DNA of 64,000 nt from Pseudomonas sp. R37(2017) (GTDB lineage: Bacteria > Pseudomonadota > Gammaproteobacteria > Pseudomonadales > Pseudomonadaceae). Below the pieces are notes generated by a model that was given only the letters and a program-made list of their open reading frames with translations, was not told the origin of the DNA and did not search any database. The position numbers and the translations under genes are program-made. Below are positions 37,296 to 46,915 of this stretch, piece by piece (positions within the stretch are counted from its first letter, which is position 1; the number at the start of each line of letters is the position of its first letter). The stretch is from NCBI RefSeq assembly GCF_002113375.1, contig NZ_NEHO01000003.1, positions 310,001-374,000 of the forward strand, given 5' to 3'.

Positions 37296-39341
37296 TTACC
37301 TCGATAGCAGGTTGAGTTCTGGCGAGACAGGTGGCGTGCTCGCCAAGGGCAGGCGCAAGGTAAAGCACGTGCCTTGGCCCAGGGTCGATTGCACTTCCAT
37401 CTGCCCCTTGTGGTTGTTGGTGATGATGAAATACGACACCGACAGCCCAAGGCCGGTACCCTGGCCGATTTCCTTGGTGGTGAAGAACGGCTCGAAGGTG
37501 CGTTTGCGTACGCTTTCACTCATGCCGATGCCGTTGTCCTCGACCTGAATTTCCGCCCATGGCGGGTTGAGCCGGGTGCGCAGAATGATCCGTCCCGGCT
37601 CGCTGTCGTCTTCGCGCTGGTGGATGGCTTGCGCGGCGTTTTTCAACAGGTTGAGCAGCACTTGTTCCAGCTCGTTGGCGGTGCCGGGGACGGGGCCCAG
37701 TGCGGGGTCGAACTGACGAATGATGGCCTGGCCTTTGAAATCGAAACCGATCGCCAGGTCGAAATCGTTGCCAGCGATCTCCACCGCCTGATCGATCAGG
37801 GCAGGCAGGTCGCACGGGGCCATCTGGCGTGTGCTGCGACGGCTGAAACTGAGCATGTGGGTGACGATTTTCGCCGCCCGGGCACCGGCCTGCTGGATGC
37901 CATCGAGCAACTGCGGCACCTCGCGGATTTGCAGATACTGGTTGACCGTTGCCAGTTCGATGCCGGCCTGTTCGGCTACCTCGAGGTTCTTCGGCAGATC
38001 GGGAGACAGGCGTCGGCGAATGTTTTGCACGTTGTGCAGGATTGCCCCCAAAGGGTTGTTGATCTCGTGGGCCATGCCGGCGGCGAGACCGCCGACCGAA
38101 AGCATTTTTTCCGACTGCACCATCATCTCTTCCAGGGACAGGCGCTGGGTGATGTCGTCGATCCGGATCACCACGCCCCTCCCTGCACCGCCCATCAACG
38201 GATAGAAAGTCAGGGCGTAGTGGCGGGGCTCTTCGTCCTTGAGCCAGGTGACACGTTCGATTTTGGCCACTGTGTGCTGTTCGACCGTTTGCTTGAGTTG
38301 CGGCAGGAACGGCTTGAGCGGTTCGAAGGCAAGGAAGATCGGCTGGTTCAGGGCTTCGTCGAGGCGAGTGCCAGACAGGGCGCTGGCTTCCTGGTTCCAT
38401 TGCGTCACATAGAGCTGTTCGTCGAGTGCGATCAGTGCCGACGGCATGGAGTCGATGATGCTGTTGAGGTAGTTCTGGAAGCCGGTGAGTTTTTTCTCGA
38501 TCTTGCTGCGCACCTGGACTTCGAGCTCCAGCTTGCGGTTGGTATGGCGGGTTTCTTCCGCCAGGCCCTGGGCCTGGTCGTAGGCAGCCTGGGAATCGTC
38601 CCTGGCGCGTTTGAGTTGCTGCTCTCGGGCCTCGATCCGCGAGAGCATGGTGTTGAACGCTTCGGCGAGGCTGCCGATTTCATCGTGGTTGCCTCGCGAA
38701 GCACGCAGTGCGTAGTTTTCCTCACGGGTTACCTGGCGGGACAACTCTTCGAGCTGATGGATCGGTCGGGTAATCAGGCGCTTGATCTGGCGGGCGATGA
38801 TCAGCCACAGCAGCACACTGAAAGTCAGAATCCCCAGGCTGGCCGTCAGGGTCCCGGTGTAGAACGCCACCGGCAGTTCACTGCTGGCGACCAACAGCAA
38901 ATGCCCGGGTGCGGTTCCGGGGCGGGGCAGGGTGATGACCTGGTTGCTGCGAAACTCGGTCACTTGCCAGTCTTCGATATGTCGGAACCGTTTCGGCAAC
39001 TCCAGTTTGTCACCGCGCTGCAGTTGTGCCAGCTGTTCGCCCTTTCCGTCATACAGGACTGCCGCTCGCAGCGGTGAGTAACTGTTGAGTTCGTTGAGCA
39101 AGCGTTCGGCGCTTTGTGGCGATTGCAGGGCGTCGGACACCAGGCTCGGATTCGATACCAGTCGGCCGATGGTCTGCAGGGCCTGTGGCGCCATGCTTTC
39201 CTGGGAAATGTAGTAGGCGGCGCCGATAAAGGTCAGGTTGGCAACCAGCAGGACGGTGATCATCAGCACCAGCAGGGCAGCCAGCAGTTTCTGGCCGACG
39301 GGCAGGTTTTCAAGGCGCTGGCGCAATGGCATCGGATTCAT
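37296..39341 (-). CDS. Membrane sensor histidine kinase (HAMP-PAS), orphan
   Basis: A 681-aa kinase. TM1 is at about 17-43 (LLAALLVLMITVLLVANLTF) and an extracytoplasmic sensor domain at 45-170. TM2 is near 172-190, then come HAMP, a coiled region and a PAS domain (NYLNSIIDSMPSALIALDEQLYVTQWNQEA). HisKA follows with AAGMAHEINNPLGAILHNVQNI and HATPase with LLNLLKNAAQAI, VEDNGIGM and GTGLGLSVSYFI. No response regulator gene lies beside it, so its partner is elsewhere. It is coupled to the adenosyltransferase gene. The first Met is used; an ATG three codons later is equally possible. The same kinase stands at this position in my memory of PA4398. Confidence 0.92.
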   Translation of the reverse strand: MNPMPLRQRLENLPVGQKLLAALLVLMITVLLVANLTFIGAAYYISQESMAPQALQTIGRLVSNPSLVSDALQSPQSAERLLNELNSYSPLRAAVLYDGKGEQLAQLQRGDKLELPKRFRHIEDWQVTEFRSNQVITLPRPGTAPGHLLLVASSELPVAFYTGTLTASLGILTFSVLLWLIIARQIKRLITRPIHQLEELSRQVTREENYALRASRGNHDEIGSLAEAFNTMLSRIEAREQQLKRARDDSQAAYDQAQGLAEETRHTNRKLELEVQVRSKIEKKLTGFQNYLNSIIDSMPSALIALDEQLYVTQWNQEASALSGTRLDEALNQPIFLAFEPLKPFLPQLKQTVEQHTVAKIERVTWLKDEEPRHYALTFYPLMGGAGRGVVIRIDDITQRLSLEEMMVQSEKMLSVGGLAAGMAHEINNPLGAILHNVQNIRRRLSPDLPKNLEVAEQAGIELATVNQYLQIREVPQLLDGIQQAGARAAKIVTHMLSFSRRSTRQMAPCDLPALIDQAVEIAGNDFDLAIGFDFKGQAIIRQFDPALGPVPGTANELEQVLLNLLKNAAQAIHQREDDSEPGRIILRTRLNPPWAEIQVEDNGIGMSESVRKRTFEPFFTTKEIGQGTGLGLSVSYFIITNNHKGQMEVQSTLGQGTCFTLRLPLASTPPVSPELNLLSR

Positions 39342-39377
39342 CGCAGAAAAGGAACAAGTGGCCAGCGTAGCCGCTGC

Positions 39378-40397
<1,020 letters not shown>

Positions 40398-40429
40398 TCA
40401 TCGGCGCGCCTTTACATTGGAGAGATTAC

Positions 40430-40915
40430 ATGCCGTCGTTCGACGTGGTATCCGAACTGGACAAGCACGAGGTCACCAACGCGGTCGAGAACGCCGTCAA
40501 GGAACTCGATCGTCGTTATGACCTGAAAGGCAAAGGCAGCTTCGAGTTCAAGGAAAAAGACCTGACTGTCAACTTGACCGCGGAAGCGGATTTCCAGCTC
40601 GAAGCGATGATTGAGATTCTCAAGCTGGCCCTGGTCAAGCGCAAAATCGACGTGCAGTGCCTTGAGGTCAAGGACGCGTTCGCTTCGGGCAAGCTGATGA
40701 AGCAGGAAGCCGTCCTCAAGGAAGGCATCGACAAGGAACTGGCGAAGAAAATCGTCGCTCACGTCAAAGACGCCAAGCTCAAGGTCCAGGCCGCCATTCA
40801 GGGCGAGCAGGTTCGTATTACCGGCAAGAAGCGTGATGACCTGCAGGAAGCCATTGCTGTGCTGCGAGCCAAGGAATTCGGTATGCCGCTGCAGTTCAAC
40901 AACTTCCGCGACTAA
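40430..40915 (+). CDS. yajQ: YajQ-family nucleotide-binding protein
   Basis: A 161-aa cytoplasmic protein of the UPF0234 family with two ferredoxin-like domains. Typical sequence runs [31 protein letters not shown] to the end [12 protein letters not shown]. Relatives bind c-di-GMP and can act with transcription factors, or bind RNA; which applies here is unknown. GGAGA precedes the ATG. A -10-like TATAAT lies at 40360-40365, giving a likely own promoter. It is followed 136 nt later by the mechanosensitive channel gene, matching my memory of PA4395/PA4394. Confidence 0.95.
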   Translation: MPSFDVVSELDKHEVTNAVENAVKELDRRYDLKGKGSFEFKEKDLTVNLTAEADFQLEAMIEILKLALVKRKIDVQCLEVKDAFASGKLMKQEAVLKEGIDKELAKKIVAHVKDAKLKVQAAIQGEQVRITGKKRDDLQEAIAVLRAKEFGMPLQFNNFRD

Positions 40916-41051
40916 CCTGAAGGCGGGAACCTATTGACGTTCACGACGTCGGAGGCCCAGGCAACGGCAGAAACGATTGAGCCCGTCACGGTTCGATCTT
41001 TCTGCCGCTTTTTTTACGCAACCCTCATAGCCGGAAAAAAGGAGTAAGCAG

Positions 41052-41894
41052 ATGGACTTAAGTGCTGAGGTAGACAACCTGGTCAAGGTTTCCCAGACCT
41101 GGATCCCGATGATCATGGAATACGGCAGTCGTGTACTGCTGGCGGTCATCACCCTGGCCATCGGCTGGTGGCTAATCAACAAAGTCACGAAAAAGCTCGG
41201 CAGCCTGATTGCCTTGCGCAATGCCGACCTGGCGCTGCAAGGTTTTATCAGCAGCCTGGCGAACATCATCCTCAAGATCCTGCTGGTCATCAGCGTAGCC
41301 TCGATGATCGGTGTGGAAACCACTTCGTTTGTCGCGGCGATTGGTGCAGCGGGCCTGGCCATTGGCCTGGCCTTGCAGGGCAGCCTGGCGAACTTCGCCG
41401 GCGGCGTGCTGATCTTGCTGTTCCGTCCGTTTCGTATCGGTGACTGGATCGAGGCTCAGGGTATCGCCGGCACCGTCGACAGCATCCAGATTTTCCATAC
41501 CGTGCTGCGTACCGGTGACAACAAGACCATCATCGTGCCCAACGGCAATCTGTCGAACGGCATCATCACCAACACCAATCGTCAGCCCACCCGTAAAGTG
41601 GTGTTCGATGTAGGTGTTGATTACGAAGCGGACTTGCAGAAAGCCCGTGAAGTATTGCTGGAACTGGCCAAGGATCCCCGTGTATTGCTTGACCCAGCGC
41701 CTCAGGCAGTTGTTTCGACATTGGGTGACAGTTCCATCACTGTTTCCCTGCGTGTCTGGGTGAAGACAGCAGATTATTGGGATGTGATGTTCATGTTCAA
41801 CGAACTGTCCCGTGATCACCTGAGAAAGGCTGGCATCGATATTCCATTTCCACAGCGGGTTATTCGCGTGGTTCAGGAATCAGCAGTGCAGTAA
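41052..41894 (+). CDS. mscS: Small-conductance mechanosensitive channel (MscS family)
   Basis: A 280-aa inner-membrane channel that opens on osmotic downshock. There are three TM helices at about 18-48, 62-90 and 97-127. The pore helix TM3 is Gly/Ala-rich: SFVAAIGAAGLAIGLALQGSLANFAGGVLIL. The beta domain is FRPFRIGDWIEAQGIAGTVDSIQIF and the C-terminal cage LRKAGIDIPFPQRVI. Length fits E. coli MscS (286 aa). AAAAAGGAGTAAGCAG precedes the ATG. It ends at the terminator shared with the porin gene. Confidence 0.94.
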   Translation: MDLSAEVDNLVKVSQTWIPMIMEYGSRVLLAVITLAIGWWLINKVTKKLGSLIALRNADLALQGFISSLANIILKILLVISVASMIGVETTSFVAAIGAAGLAIGLALQGSLANFAGGVLILLFRPFRIGDWIEAQGIAGTVDSIQIFHTVLRTGDNKTIIVPNGNLSNGIITNTNRQPTRKVVFDVGVDYEADLQKAREVLLELAKDPRVLLDPAPQAVVSTLGDSSITVSLRVWVKTADYWDVMFMFNELSRDHLRKAGIDIPFPQRVIRVVQESAVQ

Positions 41895-41975
41895 CAGGCC
41901 TTGCAATACATGTCTGACTTTTCGGTCAGGCATTTATCCCAGTTGTTCAATAATTGAGCAATTTGCACAGGCAAC

Positions 41976-42012
41976 AAAAAAGGCCCATCCGAAGATGGGC
42001 CTTTTGTTTTGT
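41976..42012. terminator. Two-way terminator between mscS and the porin gene
   Basis: The stem AAAGGCCCATC/GATGGGCCTTT has flanking A and T runs and serves the two converging genes. Confidence 0.9.
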
Positions 42013-42035
42013 TACCGCAAACTAACTGGATGCGA

Positions 42036-43364
42036 TTACAAAACCGACAGCGGGTAGTCGACGATGAAACGGAACTCTTTCACGTCACCTTCACCTTCGT
42101 CAGCGTTAGCGAAGTGCCATGCTTGACGAATACGGAAGGACAGGTCTTTTGCCGGGCCAGACTGAACAACGTACTTGGCTTCGAAGTTGGTTTCGTTGTG
42201 CTTGCCGTCTTCGCCATACAGACCAGCGTAAGGGCTGCCTACTGGAGTTTTGGTGCCGTCGATATCCCAGCCTTTAACGTAACGGGTCATGAAGCTCAGA
42301 CCTGGAACGCCGTACTCAGCCATTTTCAGGTCGTAACGAACCTGGGCAGATTTCTCGCCAGGGGCGTTGAAGTCAGAGTACTGGATGGAGTTGGCGAGGA
42401 AGATCGAGTCGCCGCCGCGGTTGTTTTTGCCCACACCGATGTAGTCGAACGGAGTGTCACCGTTAACCTTCTGGAAGGCGAGGGTGATGGTGTGTGCTTT
42501 CAGGAACGAGAAAGCGGCTGCCAGGGAGTAGGCAGTGTTGCTGATCTCGCCAGCTTTGGCATCACCAGTGTCTTTGGTGTTGTAGATGTTACCGTCCAGG
42601 TTCAGCGACTCGTCGCCGCCCATTGGGATGGTGTAGTTCAGGTTGGCGTAGTACTGGTTCCAGATGTCTTCCAGCTTGGCCGCATACAGCGATGCCGACA
42701 GGTTGTCGGTGATGCCGTATTTGCCGCCGAAGTAGTCGATGCTGTTGGCTTCTACGCCGGCGTAGGTTGCAAACAGGCCGCCATCACGAGCGTTACGGTC
42801 CTGGCTGGTCGCCGAGTAGAAGTGGCCGCCTTCGAGGTCAAGGTCTTTGACTTCGCTGCTCTGCAGCTGGATGCCGCTGGCAGTTTGAGGAAGGATACGG
42901 GAGCCGCCAACCGCGAACACCGGAGCGGTGCTTGGCTGCATGTCGCCGACTTTCAGCTCGGTCTTGGAAACGCGGAACTTAACAGCGCCACCGGCTTTGC
43001 CCTGGCTGTTGTTGACTTCGCCGTCGGCATCGCGGCTCATGTTGCCGGTGCCGCCGGTGCCATCACCGCCGTCCAGTTTGATTGCCAGGTAACCGAATGC
43101 ATCAACACCAACACCGATCAGGCCTTGGGTGTAACCGGAGCTGAAGTTGCCCCAGATGCCTTGGGTCCAGTCTTTCTGGTCGCTTGCGCCATCTTTGCGG
43201 TCACGGTTGAAGTAGTAGTTGCGAACCAGCAAGTTCAGGGAGCTGTCTTCAACAATACCTTTGGCTTCAGCCTGGTCACTTACGAAAGGGGCGGCCGTAG
43301 CCAATTGGGTACTGGCTGCTGCTGCAACTGCCAGTGCGATCATGCTCCACTTCATCACGCGCAT
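42036..43364 (-). CDS. Outer-membrane porin, OprD family (OprE-like)
   Basis: A 442-aa outer-membrane channel with signal peptide (cleavage near ATAAPFVSD). The OprD-family start (SLNLLVRNYYFNRD) is followed by amphipathic strands with DWTQGIWGNFSSGYTQG and FAVGGSRILPQTASGIQLQSSEV. The end is the conserved FRIRQAWHFANADEGEGDVKEF plus a terminal hydrophobic strand. It most resembles P. aeruginosa OprE (OccK8), which passes small organic anions; the paralogue name is not certain. AAAGGAGC 8 nt before the ATG at 43364 sets the start. Codon bias and its strong ribosome site suggest high expression. Confidence 0.92.
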   Translation of the reverse strand: MRVMKWSMIALAVAAAASTQLATAAPFVSDQAEAKGIVEDSSLNLLVRNYYFNRDRKDGASDQKDWTQGIWGNFSSGYTQGLIGVGVDAFGYLAIKLDGGDGTGGTGNMSRDADGEVNNSQGKAGGAVKFRVSKTELKVGDMQPSTAPVFAVGGSRILPQTASGIQLQSSEVKDLDLEGGHFYSATSQDRNARDGGLFATYAGVEANSIDYFGGKYGITDNLSASLYAAKLEDIWNQYYANLNYTIPMGGDESLNLDGNIYNTKDTGDAKAGEISNTAYSLAAAFSFLKAHTITLAFQKVNGDTPFDYIGVGKNNRGGDSIFLANSIQYSDFNAPGEKSAQVRYDLKMAEYGVPGLSFMTRYVKGWDIDGTKTPVGSPYAGLYGEDGKHNETNFEAKYVVQSGPAKDLSFRIRQAWHFANADEGEGDVKEFRFIVDYPLSVL

Positions 43365-44275
43365 CGTGATTTGCTCCTTTGGTTTTAGAAGAGTACTGCC
43401 GTCCCACCTGTTTTATTATCTGGGCGGCTCTTTCTTTTTGTGTCGGCGCAAACTTATATCACGCCGACAATGTTGGCGATACTTGCGTATCTAACCTTTC
43501 GCGTTCTTTACGACCCTGTCGCAAACAGCGTGGTAGATGTCGCAAATTTCGAGCTCCAACGCAACCGGGCTGACAACTTTAATGCTGTTTTTCGAGCCTT
43601 GGCGTCGGCAAAAAGAGTCCTGGTGAAACGTTTGAATCTCCATCGGGCTACCTTGCCACTGTCTTTTTTTGCCTGAAGGCCTCCGCTTCCAACGGGTGCC
43701 ACTCAGGTGATAATGGGTATGAATGCAACAAACATGCACAAATCTGGTTTTGTTACGCTTTTTTTTCCAATTGACTGCCTGGTGCTGTAAAAACCTCATG
43801 AAACCGGGGGGTTCAAGCGCATTTGGTCTGGGCTTGACGCCTTGCCTTGCATCATGTTGGATCCCTCAACTCGACTGTCTGGCAACCATAAATGTTACCG
43901 GTTCACCCCGCCAGTGAGTAAATGGCGGATGTCGAAGCGTTCAGCGTAGACCCACTGTGCGGTTTTGGTGCAAATTTTTTTTGCCTGGTGTTGATTCATC
44001 CCTGTCGAGCGCTTGTCTGAAGCGAACTTTCTCTTTCCGGTCAGTCATTTTGGCGCTTTTTGCCGGAAAGCCAGTTCTGTAATAGTGCGTGGCGGTGAAA
44101 AGTGTCTCATCCGGGGGCGGGCTGTCAGTCTTTCGTTGGCGCTTGTGGCCTCCGTGCAAGGTTCGTCGTGAAGCGCGCGCCGTTCGCAGGTATGCTGCCG
44201 TCCGGTCGCTTGGTGCGCTGTCCCGTCTGGATGGGCGCTAAGCTGAAAAATGATGACCCGGCGGGAGTACGCGCA
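43365..44275. other. Long gene-free region upstream of the porin and HIT genes
   Basis: This 911-nt region is the largest in the window without a supported gene. It is more AT-rich and T-rich than flanking genes. Short frames (for example 43440-43676 and 43491-43799) lack ribosome sites and family resemblance. It must hold the porin promoter on the left. A small RNA is possible but I see no clear terminator hairpin. Confidence 0.6.
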
Positions 44276-44701
44276 GTGTTCGCTCTAGATCCACGACTTC
44301 AACAAGACACGTTACCGATCGGGGACTTCCCGCTCTGCCGGTTGCTGTTGTCCAACGATTCGAACTATCCCTGGTTCATCCTGGTACCTCGTCGTGAGGC
44401 TATCAGTGAGATATTTCAGTTGGATGTCGCAGACCAGCAGCAGCTTTGGCAGGAAACGACGGTGCTTTCGCAAGTGCTCAAGGACTCGTTCGATGCGGAC
44501 AAGTTGAATGTTGCGGCGTTGGGCAATGTTGTCAGTCAGTTGCACATGCATGTGATCGTGCGCAAGCGCGAAGATGCCGCCTGGCCGGCGCCGGTTTGGG
44601 GTAGGCATCCGGCAAAACCCTACAATTCGGAGCAGATTGCCGTCATTCGTGAACGTTTGCGCTTGATTTTGACCGATGATTTTACGTTTCTGGAGGGCTG
44701 A
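44276..44701 (+). CDS. HIT-domain protein
   Basis: A 141-aa nucleotide hydrolase/transferase-fold protein. It has FPLCRLLLSNDSNYPWFILVPRR at the front and the HIT active-site region NVVSQLHMHVIVRKR. The first of the three HIT histidines is Gln (QLHMHV), which occurs in this gammaproteobacterial branch. I chose the GTG at 44276, with GGGAG 9 nt upstream; an in-frame ATG at 44231 lacks one. It may act on dinucleotide polyphosphates. slyX follows 3 nt after the stop, so the two form an operon. Confidence 0.88.
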   Translation: MFALDPRLQQDTLPIGDFPLCRLLLSNDSNYPWFILVPRREAISEIFQLDVADQQQLWQETTVLSQVLKDSFDADKLNVAALGNVVSQLHMHVIVRKREDAAWPAPVWGRHPAKPYNSEQIAVIRERLRLILTDDFTFLEG

Positions 44702-44704
44702 GCC

Positions 44705-44911
44705 ATGAGCCTGGAAGAACGCGTTACCGACCTTGAAAGCCGCCTGGCCTTTCAGGATGACACCATCCAGGCATTGAACGATGTACTGGTCGCGCAGCAA
44801 CGGGTGGTCGAGCGTCTGCAGCTGCAAATGGCTGCGCTGCTCAAGCGGCAGGAGGAGATGGTCGGCCAGTTCGAGTCGTTCGAAGAAGAAGCGCCGCCAC
44901 CGCACTATTAA
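44705..44911 (+). CDS. slyX: SlyX family protein
   Basis: A 68-aa coiled-coil protein. [31 protein letters not shown] is the SlyX start, and the tail EEEAPPPHY matches the usual PPPHY ending. The function is unknown. It is coupled to the HIT gene and is followed at once by a strong terminator. Confidence 0.92.
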   Translation: MSLEERVTDLESRLAFQDDTIQALNDVLVAQQRVVERLQLQMAALLKRQEEMVGQFESFEEEAPPPHY

Positions 44912-44927
44912 GCAATATGCAGGCATT

Positions 44928-44966
44928 AAAAAACCGCGGACAGCCAGGCTGTGCGCGGTTTTTTTT
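44928..44966 (+). terminator. Terminator of the HIT-slyX operon
   Basis: The stem AAAAAACCGCG/CGCGGTTTTTT encloses a second small stem CAGCC/GGCTG and ends in a T run. It lies between convergent slyX and the cold-shock-domain gene. Confidence 0.88.
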
Positions 44967-44974
44967 GCCTCGAA

Positions 44975-45577
44975 TCAGCGGCGCGGAAGCGCGGCGATCA
45001 CATCTTCGGCTTGCAGGCCCTTGTCACGATTCATGACAGAGAACTCCACGCGCTGGCCTTCGACCAGGACGCGGTGGCCTTCACCGCGAATGGCTCGGAA
45101 GTGGACGAAGATATCGTCGCCGGAGTCGCGGGAAATGAAGCCGAAGCCTTTGGAGGTGTTGAACCACTTGACGGTACCGGTATCGCGGTTGCTCATGTCG
45201 TAGCTGGGCGAGGCGGCGGCCGGTGACGATTTGTAGAAGCTGACACCCAGGTGCAGGGCAACAGCGATCACAGCTGCGACCAGGCTGAACAGAACGGCTG
45301 GTTGGCCGGCGATGACGGGCATCGGTGCGATCAGCGTCAGGGTTTGCAGGACTACCGACAGCACCAGCAGGGCGCTTGCCAGATTCTGCAGTTGGTGGCG
45401 CGGGCCCTTGTTCCAGTAAGGGATGACAGGTGCAAGCGTGAGGTTGAGCAGGCCGAAAAAGGCCAGGTACAGCGCGTCAGGTTGTTGCAGGTAAGGTAAG
45501 GCTTCGGAGTGCAGGCTAGGGATGAAGGACAGCAGCAAGGCCGCTGTACCTATCAACAGATGGACGATTTTCAACAT
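44975..45577 (-). CDS. Membrane protein with C-terminal cold-shock domain
   Basis: A 200-aa fusion. The N-terminal half has about four TM helices ([58 protein letters not shown] and [21 protein letters not shown]). The C-terminal 70 residues form a complete cold-shock domain with RNP1 KGFGFISRD and RNP2 DIFVHFRAI, so it could place a nucleic-acid-binding module at the membrane. Another CSD protein (61254) is free. A long 526-nt region lies upstream, as is common for cold-shock leader RNAs. The role of the fusion is unknown. Confidence 0.87.
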   Translation of the reverse strand: MLKIVHLLIGTAALLLSFIPSLHSEALPYLQQPDALYLAFFGLLNLTLAPVIPYWNKGPRHQLQNLASALLVLSVVLQTLTLIAPMPVIAGQPAVLFSLVAAVIAVALHLGVSFYKSSPAAASPSYDMSNRDTGTVKWFNTSKGFGFISRDSGDDIFVHFRAIRGEGHRVLVEGQRVEFSVMNRDKGLQAEDVIAALPRR

Positions 45578-46103
45578 TTTAATTAACTCACGTTAAGACA
45601 GCTCACAAGGAAGAGCTGATGGCGCACGGTTCGCTTCAAAACAATGAAAGAGGCGTTGGACACGTGCCCGATATCAGCCTATGCGCCATGCCCCGAAAAA
45701 TAGGCACTGGCGACACGCTGTCTATTTAACAGCAAAGCCGCAGGCTACTCAAATCAGGGCGTCCGGCGGCACTTTGAGCGAGATTTGCTGCAGGTTGCCC
45801 GAAGTTTCGCTGGGGTTTCCTGCTCTCGATGCCAATTCCGTCCAGGCGCGGCTTTCCTCTGTCAGGGGGAGAGGATGTGCTCTTCTTTCCTACGTCATTC
45901 AATGGGTGCTTCTGAAGGGCGCATCGTTTCGCTTTGTGGGAAAAAGCCCGGAGTAGGACGTTCTCCGGGGTCTGCCAATAGTTGTTGGCTTATCCTACAC
46001 CGAAGGCCATAAAGTCATCTGGATATACCCTTGTGCCTGCGTTTTTATAAGCCGAACACAGTTGTGCTTAAGGAAACCAGGATGACAAAGGAGTGTCGGC
46101 ATT
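45578..46103. other. Region between the cold-shock fusion and the RHH gene
   Basis: 526 nt without a gene I can support. It holds a 7-bp inverted repeat, CCCGGAG/CTCCGGG, at 45947-45969. It could contain the cold-shock fusion's long 5' leader (leftward) and the RHH promoter (rightward). Confidence 0.5.
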
Positions 46104-46439
46104 ATGGTTTATGAACGGCAGGAAGAGGGGCGAAACGGTTCGCGCAAGGATGTAAGGGTGGATCCGTTTGTTCACGAGTTTGATATGGGGTTGGCCCAGC
46201 CGTTGTCCCGCTCGGTACGATTGAATGGCTTCGCAACCTGTTTGCGGCTTGAACAGGTTTATTGGGATATTTTGGGGGAGATGGCCCGGGTCAATGGTTG
46301 CTCGGTCAGTAGCCTGCTGTCCCATGTGGATCGCGAAGTTCACCTGCGTCACGGCGGGGTAAGGAACTTCAGTGGATTGGTTCGGGTTGTCTGTGTCGTG
46401 CACAGTCTCAAGGAGGGAGGTTGCATCGTCACGGCCTAG
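46104..46439 (+). CDS. Ribbon-helix-helix domain protein
   Basis: A 111-aa protein whose core SVRLNGFATCLRLEQVYWDILGEMA then VSSLLSHVDREVHL fits the RHH_4 family, with the pattern SVRL-G--T-LRLE--FW--L-EIA. Such proteins are small DNA-binding dimers or regulators. The ATG at 46104 has AAGGAG about 10 nt upstream. The C-terminal 30 residues are unlike the family core. It stands upstream of FmdB and AspS but is separated from them by a perfect hairpin and a -10-like element. Confidence 0.75.
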   Translation: MVYERQEEGRNGSRKDVRVDPFVHEFDMGLAQPLSRSVRLNGFATCLRLEQVYWDILGEMARVNGCSVSSLLSHVDREVHLRHGGVRNFSGLVRVVCVVHSLKEGGCIVTA

Positions 46440-46465
46440 CCTGGGCGGCAAAAGCAACAGAGTGT

Positions 46466-46497
46466 CGGCCTGTGCAGTCTTACGGCTGCACAGGCCG
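46466..46497. terminator. Perfect 12-bp hairpin after the RHH gene
   Basis: CGGCCTGTGCAG and CTGCACAGGCCG flank an 8-nt loop, beginning 26 nt after the RHH stop. There is no long T run after it, so it may be a weak terminator or an mRNA end. A TATAAT -10-like element lies at 46510-46515, a likely promoter for fmdB-aspS. Confidence 0.5.
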
Positions 46498-46575
46498 CAT
46501 TTAATGGATATAATCCCGCTCTTTGCCGCAAAACCCAGCGTGTGCGGTAGCAATCTGATCGCCGAGACAACCTCC

Positions 46576-46797
46576 ATGCCGATGTACGATTATCAATGTG
46601 CTTCCTGTGGTCATCAGTTGGAAGCCATTCAAAAGATCAGCGATGCACCGCTGGTCGACTGCCCTGCCTGTCAGGCGCCAGAGCTGAAGAAAATGCTGTC
46701 CATGCCGGGCTTTCGCCTAAGCGGCACGGGTTGGTACGAAACCGATTTCAAGACCGGTTCCAAGAAGAACCTGGTCGGCGGCGACAAAGCTGACTAA
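46576..46797 (+). CDS. FmdB-family zinc-ribbon protein
   Basis: A 73-aa protein with a CxxC...CxxC zinc ribbon (CASCGHQLEAIQKISDAPLVDCPAC) after MPMYDYQ. The ending RLSGTGWYETDFKTGSKKN is typical of FmdB regulators annotated in gammaproteobacteria. The biological function is unknown. It precedes aspS on the same strand by 118 nt, a conserved position, so it is probably co-transcribed. Confidence 0.92.
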   Translation: MPMYDYQCASCGHQLEAIQKISDAPLVDCPACQAPELKKMLSMPGFRLSGTGWYETDFKTGSKKNLVGGDKAD

Positions 46798-46915
46798 GGT
46801 CTGGAACCTGAGTTGAACGACACGCGTGTTCTTGCATCGCCCGACGACCTTTCAAAGGCGGGGCTGCTGCAGGATCTCCACCGAATTTCGAATTACGAGA
46901 AGTGAAACCACGACC

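Noticed and set aside
43440..43799. Short frames on both strands in the region upstream of the porin gene
   Set aside because: No ribosome site, no biased codon use, no recognised domain.
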